Assembly (NCBI GenBank): GCA_029261555.1
Contig: JAJDBB010000097.1
Coordinates: 1-48,206 of the forward strand
Length of the DNA stretch: 48,206 nt
DNA from: Nitrospinaceae bacterium
GTDB taxonomy: Bacteria > Nitrospinota > Nitrospinia > Nitrospinales > JACRGP01
Direction: 5' to 3'
Shown here: piece by piece, positions 23,774 through 33,179 of the stretch
Layout of the letters: each line of letters opens with the position of its first letter
How positions within the stretch are numbered: the stretch's first letter is position 1
Program-made: the position numbers and the translations under genes
Notes under the pieces: model-generated
Seen by the model: only the letters and a program-made list of their open reading frames with translations
What the model was told of the DNA's origin: nothing
Databases searched by the model: none

Positions 23774-24322
23774 ATGAAAAAAGTATTGGCGCTTATGGCT
23801 CCCGGATTTGAGGAAATAGAAACTATTACCGTAGTGGATATATTGAGACGGGCGGGTGGGCGAGTGACTCTTGCCGCAACCCAGCAGGGCGTCCTGGAAG
23901 GGTCGCGCGGGGTCAAGGTATTGCCGGATTGCCTACTGGACGACGCAATAAATGAAGATTTCGATATGGTGTTTTTGCCCGGCGGCCAGCCGGGGACTTC
24001 CAATCTCCAGGCCGATGCGCAGGTTCGGGAAATTTTAGAAAAAATGCACGCTAAGCAAAAATATATTGCCGCGATTTGTGCCGCTCCTATGGTCCTTAAA
24101 GCGGTGGGTATCCTTGAAAACAAAACCTTTACCAGTCATCCTTCCGTAAAGGACAAATTGGACGGGGCGCTTTTTTCAGATAGCCGGGTGGTGGTGGACG
24201 GCAATATTATCACCAGCCAAAGCCCCGGGACGGCGATGGAATTTGCCTTCAAGCTGGTGGAAATCCTGTTCGGCAGGGAGCGGGTGAATACGGTAAACGA
24301 CGGGGTGTTGGCAAAATTATAA
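23774..24322 (+). CDS. DJ-1/PfpI-family protein (YajL-like)
   Basis: A 182-residue protein with the DJ-1 fold: 'KKVLALMAPGFEEIETITVV' at the start with the conserved Glu, 'DMVFLPGGQPGTSNL', and the nucleophile-elbow cysteine in 'IAAICAAPMVLKAVGIL'. Family members are oxidative-stress responders, glyoxalases or chaperones; the specific role cannot be read. ATG 23774, behind AGAGGA, is preferred to a TTG 15 bp earlier. A hairpin terminator follows at 24353. Confidence 0.88.
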   Translation: MKKVLALMAPGFEEIETITVVDILRRAGGRVTLAATQQGVLEGSRGVKVLPDCLLDDAINEDFDMVFLPGGQPGTSNLQADAQVREILEKMHAKQKYIAAICAAPMVLKAVGILENKTFTSHPSVKDKLDGALFSDSRVVVDGNIITSQSPGTAMEFAFKLVEILFGRERVNTVNDGVLAKL

Positions 24323-24352
24323 TATCGCCGGAAAAAAATAATTGGCTAAAAT

Positions 24353-24372
24353 AAAAAACCTTTTGTTTTTTT
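24353..24372 (+). terminator. A/T hairpin terminator after the DJ-1 gene
   Basis: AAAAAAC (24353-24359) pairs with GTTTTTT (24365-24371), giving a stem that ends in a T-run on the plus strand, 31 bp after the DJ-1 stop codon. AT-rich, so moderate confidence. Confidence 0.5.
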
Positions 24373-24432
24373 GGACATCATAGACCTTAGTTGCATAACT
24401 TAGGTTCTATTTTAAGGCAGGAGGTAGTTGGG

Positions 24433-24675
24433 ATGTTCGTAAATATTTCCAGAAGCAAAGCCCTGATAAACAGCCGGAGTTATTCCGGAAAATCCGGGAA
24501 GAAGCCGAGTGGGGGCGGCTCTTCCCGAAGATGCAACCATTGCGGCGGCCTGACGCGCGAAAACGAAGGTTTTGTCGCCTGCCTCATGTGCTCCCGCGAC
24601 GCCGAACACGAATGTTCCACCTGCGTTTATTTGACCGTCAAGGACGCCAAAAATAGCAAAAAGAAAACCGCTTAG
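24433..24675 (+). CDS. Small zinc-ribbon protein
   Basis: An 80-residue basic protein with an N-terminal low-complexity Ser/Gly/Lys region and a C-terminal zinc ribbon: 'CNHCGGLTRENEGFVACLMC' provides two CxxC knuckles and 'ECSTCVYL' a third. An AGGAGG site precedes ATG 24433. Its function is unknown; such small ribbons often bind nucleic acids or proteins. It is convergent with the asparagine synthase gene, whose stop is only 2 bp away. Confidence 0.75.
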   Translation: MFVNISRSKALINSRSYSGKSGKKPSGGGSSRRCNHCGGLTRENEGFVACLMCSRDAEHECSTCVYLTVKDAKNSKKKTA

Positions 24676-24676
24676 A

Positions 24677-26569
24677 TCAATTTTGGATATTCAGATCCCA
24701 CCATTTTTTTAGCACATAAAGACTCCAGGGCCGCGACCAGGAGGTTTTTCCGTCTAAATACCGTTGCCAGATATTTTGGACAGCCCGCCGCTGTATCATT
24801 TCATCGAATCCCTTCAAGGGGCTGAGTAAAACCGCCTCCATTTCATTTTTCAATTCATTCCGCATCCACTTTTCAAAAGGAAGCGTGAACCCCATTTTTT
24901 TTCTCTGAACCAGTCCATCGGGAAGTTCTTGCCCCAAAGCTTTTATTAATAGTGGCTTGGGAGTTTTTGGGGACAACTTTTGATTGCCTGGAATGCGAAA
25001 CATCAATTCAACCAGTTCGTGGTCTATGAGCGGAACGCGAATTTCCAGGGAATGCGCCATGCTCATGGCGTCTGCGTCCCTCAGAAGCATGTTGCCCATA
25101 TATTGGCTGAGTTCCAGGTAAGATATTTGATTGACGGGATCCAATAACTTAATGTTATTTATAATATTTTTTGTTATTTCTAATTGTTTTTGTAAGGAAA
25201 TTTTAATTTCATTAGAATCAACTATCAGCTCTTCCAGGTCGGATTCGCAAAACAGCGCACGGAACAAAAAGTAGTTATTGCATCCATTTTTCCTCTGACG
25301 AAGCAAGTGCGCCAGTTTGACGTCGCGGTCGGAAGAGGACAAAAGACCAGCCAGGGAGTTTGCTATCCAATTGGGGGTTTTTTCTAAAAGGCCGTTCAAT
25401 TTCTCCAACGCGGGCAATGTCCGAAAGGAATCGTAACCGGCAAAAAGCTCGTCGCCGCCCAAACCCGACATGACCACGGTCAATCCTGCCTCCCTGGCCG
25501 CCCTGGAAATGATATAGGTGTTGATTCCATCGATGGACGGCAGGTCCATTGCGGACAATGCTCCGGGTAGGGTATCCAGGAGATCAGTTTCCGAGATTTT
25601 TATACGGTGATGGTCGACGCCGATTTGCCTGGCGACCAGCGACGAGTATTCGGATTCGTCGTATTCTTCCTCCTCAAATTCAACGGCCAGGGATTTCACC
25701 GGTTGGTCGTGAAACCGGGCCATAGTGGCGGTGACAACGCTTGAATCGATTCCGCCGCTTAAGAAAGACCCGATTGGGACGTCGCTGACCAGGCGGAGGC
25801 GAATGGATTCTTTAATCTTTTCGCGGATTTGTTCGATGGACGTATTTTCACCGTCGGCCGCATTGGAGGCCGGATTCCAGTATTCTTTTAAACGGATTCC
25901 GCCGGTTCGACCGTCAAAAACTAGAAAATGGGCGGGTGGGAGTTCCTGGACGCCGTCGACCATGCCGGCGCCGGCACCCAAACGGCCAAACGACAAATAT
26001 TGGAAAATCCCGAAAGGGTCGACTTTAGGTGGAATCAAACCTGAAGCCAGAAGGGCGCGAAACTCAGAGGCGAATATGAAAACGTCGTCCGCTTTGTAGT
26101 AGTAAAGGGGCTTAATACCTAAACGGTCGCGAGCAAGGAAGAGTTTTTGCTCTCTGGAATCCCAAATGGAAAAAGCGAACATTCCGCGAAGTTTTTCGAG
26201 GCATTCGACTCCCCAATACTCGTAGCTTTTTAACAAAACCTCGGTATCGGATTGAGAAGTGAAATTATAATGAAGTTTGAGCTGATCCCGGAGATCGCGA
26301 AAATTGTATATTTCGCTGTTGGTGGAAATCCATATGGAGCCGGACTCGTTGCCCATGGGCTGGTGACCGCGCTCGGACAAATCAATAATGGACAACCTCT
26401 GGTGCCCAAGAAACAGTCGAGAGCCATTTGATCCAGACGCCGAAAATTCCTTTTGGTCGCGGTTATCAGGACCACGATGCCGCATGGAATCCAGCATCCG
26501 CGCCAATGCAGACCTGTATTTTTCAGGGGCCACATTGTTCAGGCTAAAAATACCGGCAATACCACACAT
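24677..26569 (-). CDS. asnB: Asparagine synthase (glutamine-hydrolysing)
   Basis: The 630-residue protein starts MCGIAGIFSLN, placing the N-terminal nucleophile cysteine at residue 2 as in class II glutamine amidotransferases. Glutaminase-domain motifs follow ('MRHRGPDNRD', 'LGHQRLSIIDLSERGHQPMG'), then the synthetase PP-loop 'GSFLSGGIDSSVVTATMARF'. It converts aspartate, glutamine and ATP to asparagine; some close relatives act in capsule or peptide biosynthesis. It is monocistronic, separated from the transketolase by about 220 bp in which I saw no further gene. Confidence 0.93.
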   Translation of the reverse strand: MCGIAGIFSLNNVAPEKYRSALARMLDSMRHRGPDNRDQKEFSASGSNGSRLFLGHQRLSIIDLSERGHQPMGNESGSIWISTNSEIYNFRDLRDQLKLHYNFTSQSDTEVLLKSYEYWGVECLEKLRGMFAFSIWDSREQKLFLARDRLGIKPLYYYKADDVFIFASEFRALLASGLIPPKVDPFGIFQYLSFGRLGAGAGMVDGVQELPPAHFLVFDGRTGGIRLKEYWNPASNAADGENTSIEQIREKIKESIRLRLVSDVPIGSFLSGGIDSSVVTATMARFHDQPVKSLAVEFEEEEYDESEYSSLVARQIGVDHHRIKISETDLLDTLPGALSAMDLPSIDGINTYIISRAAREAGLTVVMSGLGGDELFAGYDSFRTLPALEKLNGLLEKTPNWIANSLAGLLSSSDRDVKLAHLLRQRKNGCNNYFLFRALFCESDLEELIVDSNEIKISLQKQLEITKNIINNIKLLDPVNQISYLELSQYMGNMLLRDADAMSMAHSLEIRVPLIDHELVELMFRIPGNQKLSPKTPKPLLIKALGQELPDGLVQRKKMGFTLPFEKWMRNELKNEMEAVLLSPLKGFDEMIQRRAVQNIWQRYLDGKTSWSRPWSLYVLKKWWDLNIQN

Positions 26570-26789
26570 ATCAATGAGTTACCTATATCTTTAAAAATCC
26601 ATTGGTTCCCATAAGATATATTATGTCAAGTAGAAGCGAGGCGATTTATATGCAACCTGTGTCCCGTCTCTCCCTCTGTGTTCAGCATAACGGAGAACGC
26701 TTCTTAAATACTTCAATGGGATTGCTTTGGGTTTAAATAGCCTTTGTGAAACCGATGTTTTGGTTTGGCCTGGTGACACTCGGATGGAA

Positions 26790-27722
26790 TTATTTCTTCA
26801 GGATGGATTTTGCCGCATTGACGATGTGGTTTGCCGAGAGACCGTATTTCTCAAATAAGTCCTGCGCTGTTCCCGTTTCGGCAAAAGTATCGTTAACGGC
26901 GATTTTTTTAACTGGGACATGGATTTCATTTTCCATTAATACCTCCGTCACGGCGTCGCCCAAGCCCCCTATCCTATTATGATCTTCCGCAACCAAAACC
27001 GCTCCGTTTTTCCGCGCCTGTTCTATAACTAGTTTTTCATCCAAAGGCTTTATGGTTGAAATATTTACCAGCGTCGGCTTGATTCCATCTTTCTCCAGGG
27101 ATTCCAGTGCGGTCAAACTTTCCTGGACCATGATTCCAGTGGCAAAAACTGCTAAATCAGCCCCGGGTTTCAAAACGTGGCCCTTGCCTATTTGGAATTT
27201 GTACGAGGAATCGTAAACTCCTTTTACCGAGGGCCTCCCAAGCCGAAAATAGGCCGGGCCGCTGTGCTCAAATAAAGCCTTGGTGGCCTGATACGCTTCC
27301 TCCCAGTCGGCGGGCTGGATGACGGTCATATTGGGCATGGCCCGGGTATACGCCAGATCGACGATCATTTGGGCCGTGGGTCCGTCTTCGCCAACTGCCA
27401 GTCCGCCATGCGATCCAACCAGCTTAACGTTGGTATTGGAATAAGCCAGGCTGACCAAAACCTGGTCCATGGTCCGGCCCAATAAAAAACAGGCGAAACC
27501 TGTAGCAAACGGAACTTTACCCGCTGTAGCGAATCCAGCGGCGGTACACACCATATCGCCCTCGCTGATTCCCATATTGAAGAATCGATCCGGATGTTTA
27601 TCGCCAAATTTTTTGGTTCGCGTGCTGTCGCTTACTCCAGCGTCCAACACCACCAGCTTGGGGTCGTCCGCTAGGTCCAAAAGGGCGTCCGCAAAACCGT
27701 CTCTTGTCGCTCCATCCTTCAT
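26790..27722 (-). CDS. Transketolase C-terminal subunit (split transketolase)
   Basis: A 310-residue protein equal to the pyrimidine-binding and C-terminal domains of transketolase ('MGISEGDMVCTAAGFATAGK', 'LVGSHGGLAVGEDGPTAQM', then 'GGLGDAVTEVL'). ATG 27722 overlaps the stop of the N-terminal partner by 4 bp (ATGA), so the two halves are coupled and should form one heteromeric enzyme. It moves two-carbon units between sugar phosphates in the pentose phosphate pathway; split transketolases also serve in nucleotide-sugar or secondary pathways. The track frame before 27722 is an upstream shadow. Confidence 0.9.
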   Translation of the reverse strand: MKDGATRDGFADALLDLADDPKLVVLDAGVSDSTRTKKFGDKHPDRFFNMGISEGDMVCTAAGFATAGKVPFATGFACFLLGRTMDQVLVSLAYSNTNVKLVGSHGGLAVGEDGPTAQMIVDLAYTRAMPNMTVIQPADWEEAYQATKALFEHSGPAYFRLGRPSVKGVYDSSYKFQIGKGHVLKPGADLAVFATGIMVQESLTALESLEKDGIKPTLVNISTIKPLDEKLVIEQARKNGAVLVAEDHNRIGGLGDAVTEVLMENEIHVPVKKIAVNDTFAETGTAQDLFEKYGLSANHIVNAAKSILKK

Positions 27723-28555
27723 GCTTCCAACTCCTTCATAGCCTGGTTGTATAGATCTTCGGGCGGAGCCTTGCCGTGCCATCCGGGTTTCCCCTCCATG
27801 AAACTAACGCCCTTGCCTTTAATGGTGTCCGCGATTATGACGCGCGGTTTTTCCGGATGAAGCGGTTTTTCCAGAGCTCCCAGGATTTGACCCATATCGT
27901 GACCGTCTATCCGATAGACGTCCCAGCCAAATGAAACCCATTTATCTTCCAAAGGCTCCAGATCTTTTAAATCCTTGGTCATGTTGTCCTGGGCCACTTT
28001 ATTATTGTCGATTATAGCGATCAGGTTGTTGGACTTGAATTTTTGCGCCGACATGGCCGCTTCCCAAACCTGGCCTTCTTGAATTTCCCCGTCTCCCATA
28101 AGCACAAATACGCGGTATGCCAAACCGTCCAGCCGGGCGGCAAGAGCTATCCCGTGTCCCACGCTCAAACCCTGGCCAAGGCTTCCGGTGGCAATTTCTA
28201 CGCCGGGCGTTTTGGGATGAGGGTGACCGGACAAAAATTTCGCGCTGTTGATTGTTCGATATTGCAACAAATCCTCGTCGCTTAAAAACCCGGCGCGCGC
28301 CAGAGTGGAATAAAGAACGGGTGTACAGTGCCCCTTGCTAAGGATGAACCGGTCTCTTTCCGGAGACTTGGGGTTTTTTGAATCGTATTTCATGACCGCA
28401 AAAAACAGGGCGGCCATCAAATCTGCGGCGGATAGACTACCGCCGGGGTGTCCCGATCCGGCGCGATAAATCAATTCCAGACTTTTTTTGCGCAATTCTC
28501 GGGCAATGGCGGTCAACTCGCCAACGTCCGGATTGTCCAATTTAGTTCCATTCAT
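27719..28555 (-). CDS. Transketolase N-terminal subunit (split transketolase)
   Basis: The 278-residue partner carries the thiamine diphosphate/Mg-binding domain: 'YRAGSGHPGGSLSAADLMAA', 'LSKGHCTPVLYSTLARAG', and the diphosphate motif 'GDGEIQEGQVWEAAMSA' with the NN residues in 'IIDNNKVAQD'. Only split (two-gene) architecture distinguishes it from single-chain transketolase. It is translated just before the C-terminal half. The first genes upstream are unrelated, so it is a two-gene unit. Confidence 0.92.
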   Translation of the reverse strand: MNGTKLDNPDVGELTAIARELRKKSLELIYRAGSGHPGGSLSAADLMAALFFAVMKYDSKNPKSPERDRFILSKGHCTPVLYSTLARAGFLSDEDLLQYRTINSAKFLSGHPHPKTPGVEIATGSLGQGLSVGHGIALAARLDGLAYRVFVLMGDGEIQEGQVWEAAMSAQKFKSNNLIAIIDNNKVAQDNMTKDLKDLEPLEDKWVSFGWDVYRIDGHDMGQILGALEKPLHPEKPRVIIADTIKGKGVSFMEGKPGWHGKAPPEDLYNQAMKELEA

Positions 28556-28692
28556 AGAAAGTCACGTTCCTTAAAACGTTGCCAGAAATTTTGGAAATAC
28601 TTTATACCACAAATAACGAGGAGAGCAAAAATAAGTCGGAAAGGGTCTTTAAACAAGCAAGAAAATGAGTGTGGGGAGAGGTCGGAACGCTC

Positions 28693-29319
28693 TTAAGCGT
28701 TTTCCGGAACGGCGACAAACTTTTTGCATTCGTCTAGTAAAATTTTAAAGTCCACCGGCTTTCTCAAGAACAAATCGGCCCCCGCCGCCTCTACCATCTT
28801 TTCAGAATAATTCACATGCGCGGTGATGATGATAATTTTCATTTGCTGGGTTTTCGGATTGCTCTTCAGGTTTTTACAAACTTCCAATCCATTGAGTCCG
28901 GGCATCGTAATGTCGAGCAGAATGATGGACGGCATGAATTGCGCGGCCTTCAACCCAGCCTCCAGGCCGTCGCTTGCCACTTCCACCAGAAAACCGTTTC
29001 GGGTTAAATATTTTTTCAAGAGCGCGGCGAATTTTTTTTCATCGTCAACCACAAGAACTTTATTCGTCGCCTTATCCTCCGCCTCTTTCTTCAGGATGTC
29101 CTTGATCATGGCGATGGTGTAGCCCTCTTTTTGCAAGGCGTATATTTTCTCGCAATGAGGCTTCACCCAATCCGGATAATAACCCACAATTCCCTTGCCG
29201 CCCGGATGCGCTTCCTTTGACGGATCAGGAAAAAATTTATACTTTTTCTGCCACAACCAAAGCGTTTTTCGGGTGATAGGCACAACCTTTAAAATATCTG
29301 CGGCGGTAATTTTCGTCAT
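28693..29319 (-). CDS. MerR-type HTH fused to a response-regulator receiver
   Basis: A 208-residue protein. The N-terminal part (about 1-75) is a MerR-like winged helix: 'ITAADILKVVPITRKTLWLW', 'FPDPSKEAHPGGKGIVGYYP' and a downstream helix. After a short linker, a receiver domain fills about 85-205: 'KVLVVDDEKKFAALLKKYL', the phospho-acceptor Asp in 'IILLDITMPGLNGLEVCKNL', and the conserved lysine in 'FLRKPVDF'. Putting a DNA-binding domain before the receiver is the reverse of the usual order. The receiver residues look intact, so it is probably phosphorylated. It is divergent from a MacAB-TolC-type operon with a dyad between them. ATG 29319 is favoured. Confidence 0.75.
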   Translation of the reverse strand: MTKITAADILKVVPITRKTLWLWQKKYKFFPDPSKEAHPGGKGIVGYYPDWVKPHCEKIYALQKEGYTIAMIKDILKKEAEDKATNKVLVVDDEKKFAALLKKYLTRNGFLVEVASDGLEAGLKAAQFMPSIILLDITMPGLNGLEVCKNLKSNPKTQQMKIIIITAHVNYSEKMVEAAGADLFLRKPVDFKILLDECKKFVAVPENA

Positions 29320-29368
29320 TGTGGGCGACTTTCCATTCAACAAAATTAAAGTTAGTTACTATCAAAAG

Positions 29369-29387
29369 TTTACACAGTTAATGTAAA
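29369..29387. promoter_or_regulatory. TTTACA-N7-TGTAAA dyad between the MerR-REC gene and the exporter operon
   Basis: A perfect 6-bp inverted repeat lies 50 bp upstream of the MerR-type regulator gene and about 160 bp upstream of the tolC-like gene. On the minus strand one TTTACA could double as a -35 box with TGATAG 17 bp further on, matching the way MerR-family proteins straddle promoters. Candidate only. Confidence 0.4.
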
Positions 29388-29547
29388 TTGGCCAACCTTT
29401 TTTTTATTTTTTTTATCCGCCGGCGCCACAAAAAACCTGGTTGCACCCGGGATAAAACTATCCATATTTAATTTTGCTTAAACAAGTCTTTGTATTATAA
29501 TAAGTTCCATCCAAAATCACTTCATAGATGAAAAAGGAAACGACCTT

Positions 29548-31155
29548 ATGAGGTCAACCGGCCTGTTTTGCATTTTTTTTCTTACCCTGTTTCTTATCAA
29601 TGGGTTAGGTGTTTTTGAGCTTTCAGCTCAGGATACGCAGTTTGAAAACGCAAAAAATGATAATCCAAAAACTTTAGCCCTCACTTTATCCGAGACTATT
29701 GAACGCGCATTAAAAAATAATGTCGCCATCACGGTTTCCTCGTATGGATCCAAAGTGGGCGAGCAAAATATAATCGACGAAAAAGCGGTCTTCGATCCTT
29801 CCGTCTCTCTGGAGTTCACGGCAGACGAAAGAGCCAATCAAGTGTCCAGCGCCTTTGCCTCGCCCAGCGTTTCAAATAACAAAAATTTAAACTGGAAAGC
29901 GGGCATTGAGCAAAAGTTGTGGACTGGAACGGAGTGGGAGGCTGTTTTTGAAAATACCCGGAATAAAACCAATTCAGCATTTGCCGGCTTGAACCCGCAA
30001 TATTCCTCCGAGGTGAACCTGAACCTCACCCAACCCCTGCTGAAAAATTTCGGAATCGACGTCAACAAGTCCGACATTTACATTTCCAACAATAATAGAG
30101 ATATTTCCGAGTTGGAATTCAAAGGCAAGGTCATCGACGTCGTCAACGAAACGGAAGATACCTATTGGGATCTCGTTTTTGGAATTGAAGATATGAAGGT
30201 CAAGAAAAAATCTCTTGAGCGGGCGCGGGACCTGGAAAGAAGAGTCAAGGCCCAGGTGGACGTCGGGACTCTGGCTCCGCTGGAGATGCTACAGGCCCAG
30301 GCTGAAGTGGCCTCGCGGGAAGTCGACGTGATCGAGGCGCTGGACAATGTAAAGGACCGCGACGACGCTCTCAAAAACACCGTTAACATTCGTTTGGATA
30401 TAAAGGCAAGCGACCGGGTCATTCAACCGCTGGACCGGCCCAGAGTGGACGCTAAAAACAGAATCAATGTCAGCCAATCCATTCGGCGCGCCCTGGTGGC
30501 TCGTCCCGATTATCTATCCAAGAAAAAGGAGTTGGAGAATAAAAACATTCAAATAAAATTCAACAAAAACCAACTCTACCCTGCCCTAGACCTGATTGCC
30601 AGCCTGGGACTGAACGGCATAGCGGGCGAAGCGCGGGGCGTTCCCCTGGGCGGCGGCGGCCCCATAGTTAGAAGTCCTTTTGACGGCAATTACGGCGACG
30701 CGCTGGACAATCTCGCAGACAATGATTTTTTTCAATGGGAAGTGGGGCTGAAACTAAAATATCCGATTGGCAACCGTTCGGCCAAAAGTCGCCTGACCGC
30801 CGCCAAACTTGAGGCGGAACAAATGTTATTTGAATTGAAGGATCTGGAGAAGATCATTGTCTTGGAAGTTCGGGAAGCCTCACGCCAGATCCAAACCGAC
30901 ATCAACCGCGTCCGGGCCGCCCAGGCAGCGTTGAAATTTGCGAGGGAAAAACTCGCCGCCGAGGAAAAGAAGTTTAAAGTCGGCCTGTCCACCAGTTTCA
31001 ACGTTCTGGAATTCCAGGAAGATCTGGCCAAGGAACAGAGCCGGGAAATTCAGGCGCGCGTCGACTACAATAAGTCCCTCAACAAATTGCGCAAGACTCT
31101 CGCCTCAACCTTCGACGATTACTCGATTCAATTATCCACTCGCAGTATGCAATGA
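29548..31155 (+). CDS. TolC-family outer membrane efflux protein
   Basis: A 535-residue protein with a signal peptide (residues about 1-27) and long helical repeats. It begins with the family opening 'TLSETIERALKNNVAITVSS' and includes 'SEVNLNLTQPLLKNF', coiled-coil tracts ('LERRVKAQVDVGTLAPLEML') and a later repeat with 'ARQIQTDINRVRAAQAALKF'-like helices. TolC proteins form trimeric outer-membrane ducts. The gene is the first of four; the stop overlaps the start of the adaptor gene (ATGA). Coiled-coil and beta-barrel halves are both present, so it looks intact. Confidence 0.92.
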   Translation: MRSTGLFCIFFLTLFLINGLGVFELSAQDTQFENAKNDNPKTLALTLSETIERALKNNVAITVSSYGSKVGEQNIIDEKAVFDPSVSLEFTADERANQVSSAFASPSVSNNKNLNWKAGIEQKLWTGTEWEAVFENTRNKTNSAFAGLNPQYSSEVNLNLTQPLLKNFGIDVNKSDIYISNNNRDISELEFKGKVIDVVNETEDTYWDLVFGIEDMKVKKKSLERARDLERRVKAQVDVGTLAPLEMLQAQAEVASREVDVIEALDNVKDRDDALKNTVNIRLDIKASDRVIQPLDRPRVDAKNRINVSQSIRRALVARPDYLSKKKELENKNIQIKFNKNQLYPALDLIASLGLNGIAGEARGVPLGGGGPIVRSPFDGNYGDALDNLADNDFFQWEVGLKLKYPIGNRSAKSRLTAAKLEAEQMLFELKDLEKIIVLEVREASRQIQTDINRVRAAQAALKFAREKLAAEEKKFKVGLSTSFNVLEFQEDLAKEQSREIQARVDYNKSLNKLRKTLASTFDDYSIQLSTRSMQ

Positions 31156-32483
31156 AAAAAAACCTGGTTCTCCTGGCAGTTCTCATTGGCGCAGCGGGTC
31201 TTTATTTTTACTTTCAAGAACCCGACATTCCGGAAGGCTCGCCCAAATACGATTTTAGAACCGCCGAAGTTCAGAAAGGCCCTCTCCTTGTGCGGATATC
31301 CGCCACGGGAGTGGTGGAACCCAATTCCCAAGTTGAAATCAAATCCAAGGCCAGCGGGCGCGTTCTAAAGTTTGCTTTTGAAGAAGGCGATTTCATTAAA
31401 AAGGGAACCCTGCTTTTGCAACTCGACAAATCCGACGAGTTGCGAAGCGTAGCGCGGGCGGAGGCGGACCTCCAAAGCGCCGTCGCTAATTTTAATAAAG
31501 CTGAGTCCTCCTTGATTTTGCAAAAAACCAAATACGAAACCGAATTGCGCGAAGCAGAATCCCAGGTTGAGGCCGAAACGGCCAATCTAAAAGACGCCGG
31601 AGACAAATTGAAACGCCAGGAGGATTTGTTTCAAAAACAGGTGGCCGCTCAGGAAACGCTGGATTCCGCTCAGACAACTTTTATCGTGGCCCATGAAACC
31701 CTTGAGCAGGTGCGGGCCCAGTTGGTCCGAGCCAAAAACGGCGTTCATGATATCGCACTTAAAGAACAGGAAATCGAATTGGCAAAGGCCGAAGTGGCGC
31801 GGGCTGAGATCGCTCTGGCCGAAGCCAGGGAAAAACTTGAGGAAACGGAAATTTTTGCGCCGGTTAGCGGGGTTCTCACCGAAAAGCTGGTCGAGGAAGG
31901 GCAAATCATTTCATCAGGGATATCCAACGTGTCTGGCGGCACCTCGCTGGCAAAAGTTGCTGATTTAGTCCGAATGTTTATTACGGCGGACGTCGACGAA
32001 ACCGATATCGGCTCCGTTAAAACCGGCCAGGAAGTGGCCGTTGCCACGGACGCTTTTCCCGGAAAGAATTTTACCGGCAAGGTCAAGCGTATCGCTCCCC
32101 AGGGAAAAGTGGAAAACAGCATCACCATTTTCAAGGTGAAAATCGAAATCGTGGGATCGGGAAAAGATATTTTGAAACCCATGATGTCCGCGAATGTTGA
32201 TATCATTACCAATGAAAAGCGCGACGTGTTGTTCCTGCCGAGGGAAGCGGTGTGGGTCGAGGAAAACAAAAGATACGCCGCAATTTTTGAGGACGAGGAA
32301 CCGAAAAAAGCCTTGGTGACGATCGGCATTCGCAATCTGACGCATGTAGAAATTCAGGCCGGACTCGATAAAGGGCAAACGGTGATTTTGGACGATTGGG
32401 AAACGGTAGAAGAACAGATGAAAAAGAATAACCAGGGAATGTCCACCGTAGGTCGAATCCTGTGGATCATTCGCTCAAGGTAA
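31152..32483 (+). CDS. MacA/HlyD-type periplasmic adaptor subunit
   Basis: A 443-residue membrane-fusion protein: one N-terminal membrane helix (about 4-15), a split lipoyl domain ('TGVVEPNSQVEIKSKASGRV' and 'IFAPVSGVLTEKLVEEGQII'), a long helical hairpin between them, and beta-barrel and membrane-proximal domains near the C-terminus. It bridges the MacB-type inner-membrane transporter to TolC. It is coupled to tolC by ATGA and is 6 bp before the ATPase gene. Substrates of MacAB-like systems include lipopeptides, siderophores and small toxins; none is indicated here. Confidence 0.92.
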   Translation: MKKNLVLLAVLIGAAGLYFYFQEPDIPEGSPKYDFRTAEVQKGPLLVRISATGVVEPNSQVEIKSKASGRVLKFAFEEGDFIKKGTLLLQLDKSDELRSVARAEADLQSAVANFNKAESSLILQKTKYETELREAESQVEAETANLKDAGDKLKRQEDLFQKQVAAQETLDSAQTTFIVAHETLEQVRAQLVRAKNGVHDIALKEQEIELAKAEVARAEIALAEAREKLEETEIFAPVSGVLTEKLVEEGQIISSGISNVSGGTSLAKVADLVRMFITADVDETDIGSVKTGQEVAVATDAFPGKNFTGKVKRIAPQGKVENSITIFKVKIEIVGSGKDILKPMMSANVDIITNEKRDVLFLPREAVWVEENKRYAAIFEDEEPKKALVTIGIRNLTHVEIQAGLDKGQTVILDDWETVEEQMKKNNQGMSTVGRILWIIRSR

Positions 32484-32489
32484 GGCTGG

Positions 32490-33179
32490 ATGATTCAAGT
32501 TGAACAGCTTGGCAAGATTTATCAATTAGGCCGTCATGAATTAGCGGCTTTGAGGGACGTTTCATTTGAGATCGAATCGGGAGAATACGTCGCCGTCATG
32601 GGTCCATCCGGAAGCGGCAAATCCACGCTGATGAATTTGCTGGGTTGTCTCGACCTCCCCACCTCCGGCAAATACCGGTTGGAGTCCACCGACGTTCAGG
32701 ATTTGAATCAAGACCAGCTTGCCGGGGTGCGCAACAAACGCATCGGATTCGTGTTTCAAAATTTCAATCTTCTGCCCCGCGCTACGGCTCTGGAAAATAT
32801 TGAATTGCCCCTGTTGTATGGTCGCGTTCCCAATCCCAGGGAAATCGCCCTCGATGCTTTGGATAAAGTAGGGCTTGCCGACCGGGCAAAACACCGACCC
32901 AACGAGTTGTCCGGCGGGGAGCGTCAACGCGCCGCCATCGCCAGAGCGCTGGTCAACAAGCCTGCAATTATTCTGGCGGACGAGCCAACAGGCAACCTCG
33001 ACTCCAAAACCGGCGAGGAAATCATGGGAATCTTTAGCGACCTGAACCGCGACGGCACGACTCTAATCTTGGTCACTCACGATCCGATCATCGCCGGACA
33101 CGCCCGCCGAACGCTTAAAATGCAGGACGGCCTGCTTGTTGATGATAGCGCCGTCGTTGGAGAAAACGCGCCGTGCTGA
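32490..33179 (+). CDS. MacB-type ABC transporter ATP-binding protein
   Basis: A 229-residue ATPase of the LolD/MacB class. All nucleotide-binding motifs are intact: Walker A '[19 protein letters not shown]', Q-loop '[20 protein letters not shown]', signature '[18 protein letters not shown]', Walker B '[16 protein letters not shown]' and switch '[16 protein letters not shown]'. In this system the ATPase and permease are separate polypeptides, unlike E. coli MacB. It overlaps the permease gene by 7 bp. Confidence 0.95.
   Translation: MIQVEQLGKIYQLGRHELAALRDVSFEIESGEYVAVMGPSGSGKSTLMNLLGCLDLPTSGKYRLESTDVQDLNQDQLAGVRNKRIGFVFQNFNLLPRATALENIELPLLYGRVPNPREIALDALDKVGLADRAKHRPNELSGGERQRAAIARALVNKPAIILADEPTGNLDSKTGEEIMGIFSDLNRDGTTLILVTHDPIIAGHARRTLKMQDGLLVDDSAVVGENAPC

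Noticed and set aside
26746..26982. Small plus-strand frame across the transketolase start of the minus strand
   Set aside because: It overlaps the transketolase gene, which has strong motifs, and has no ribosome-binding site or recognisable content.
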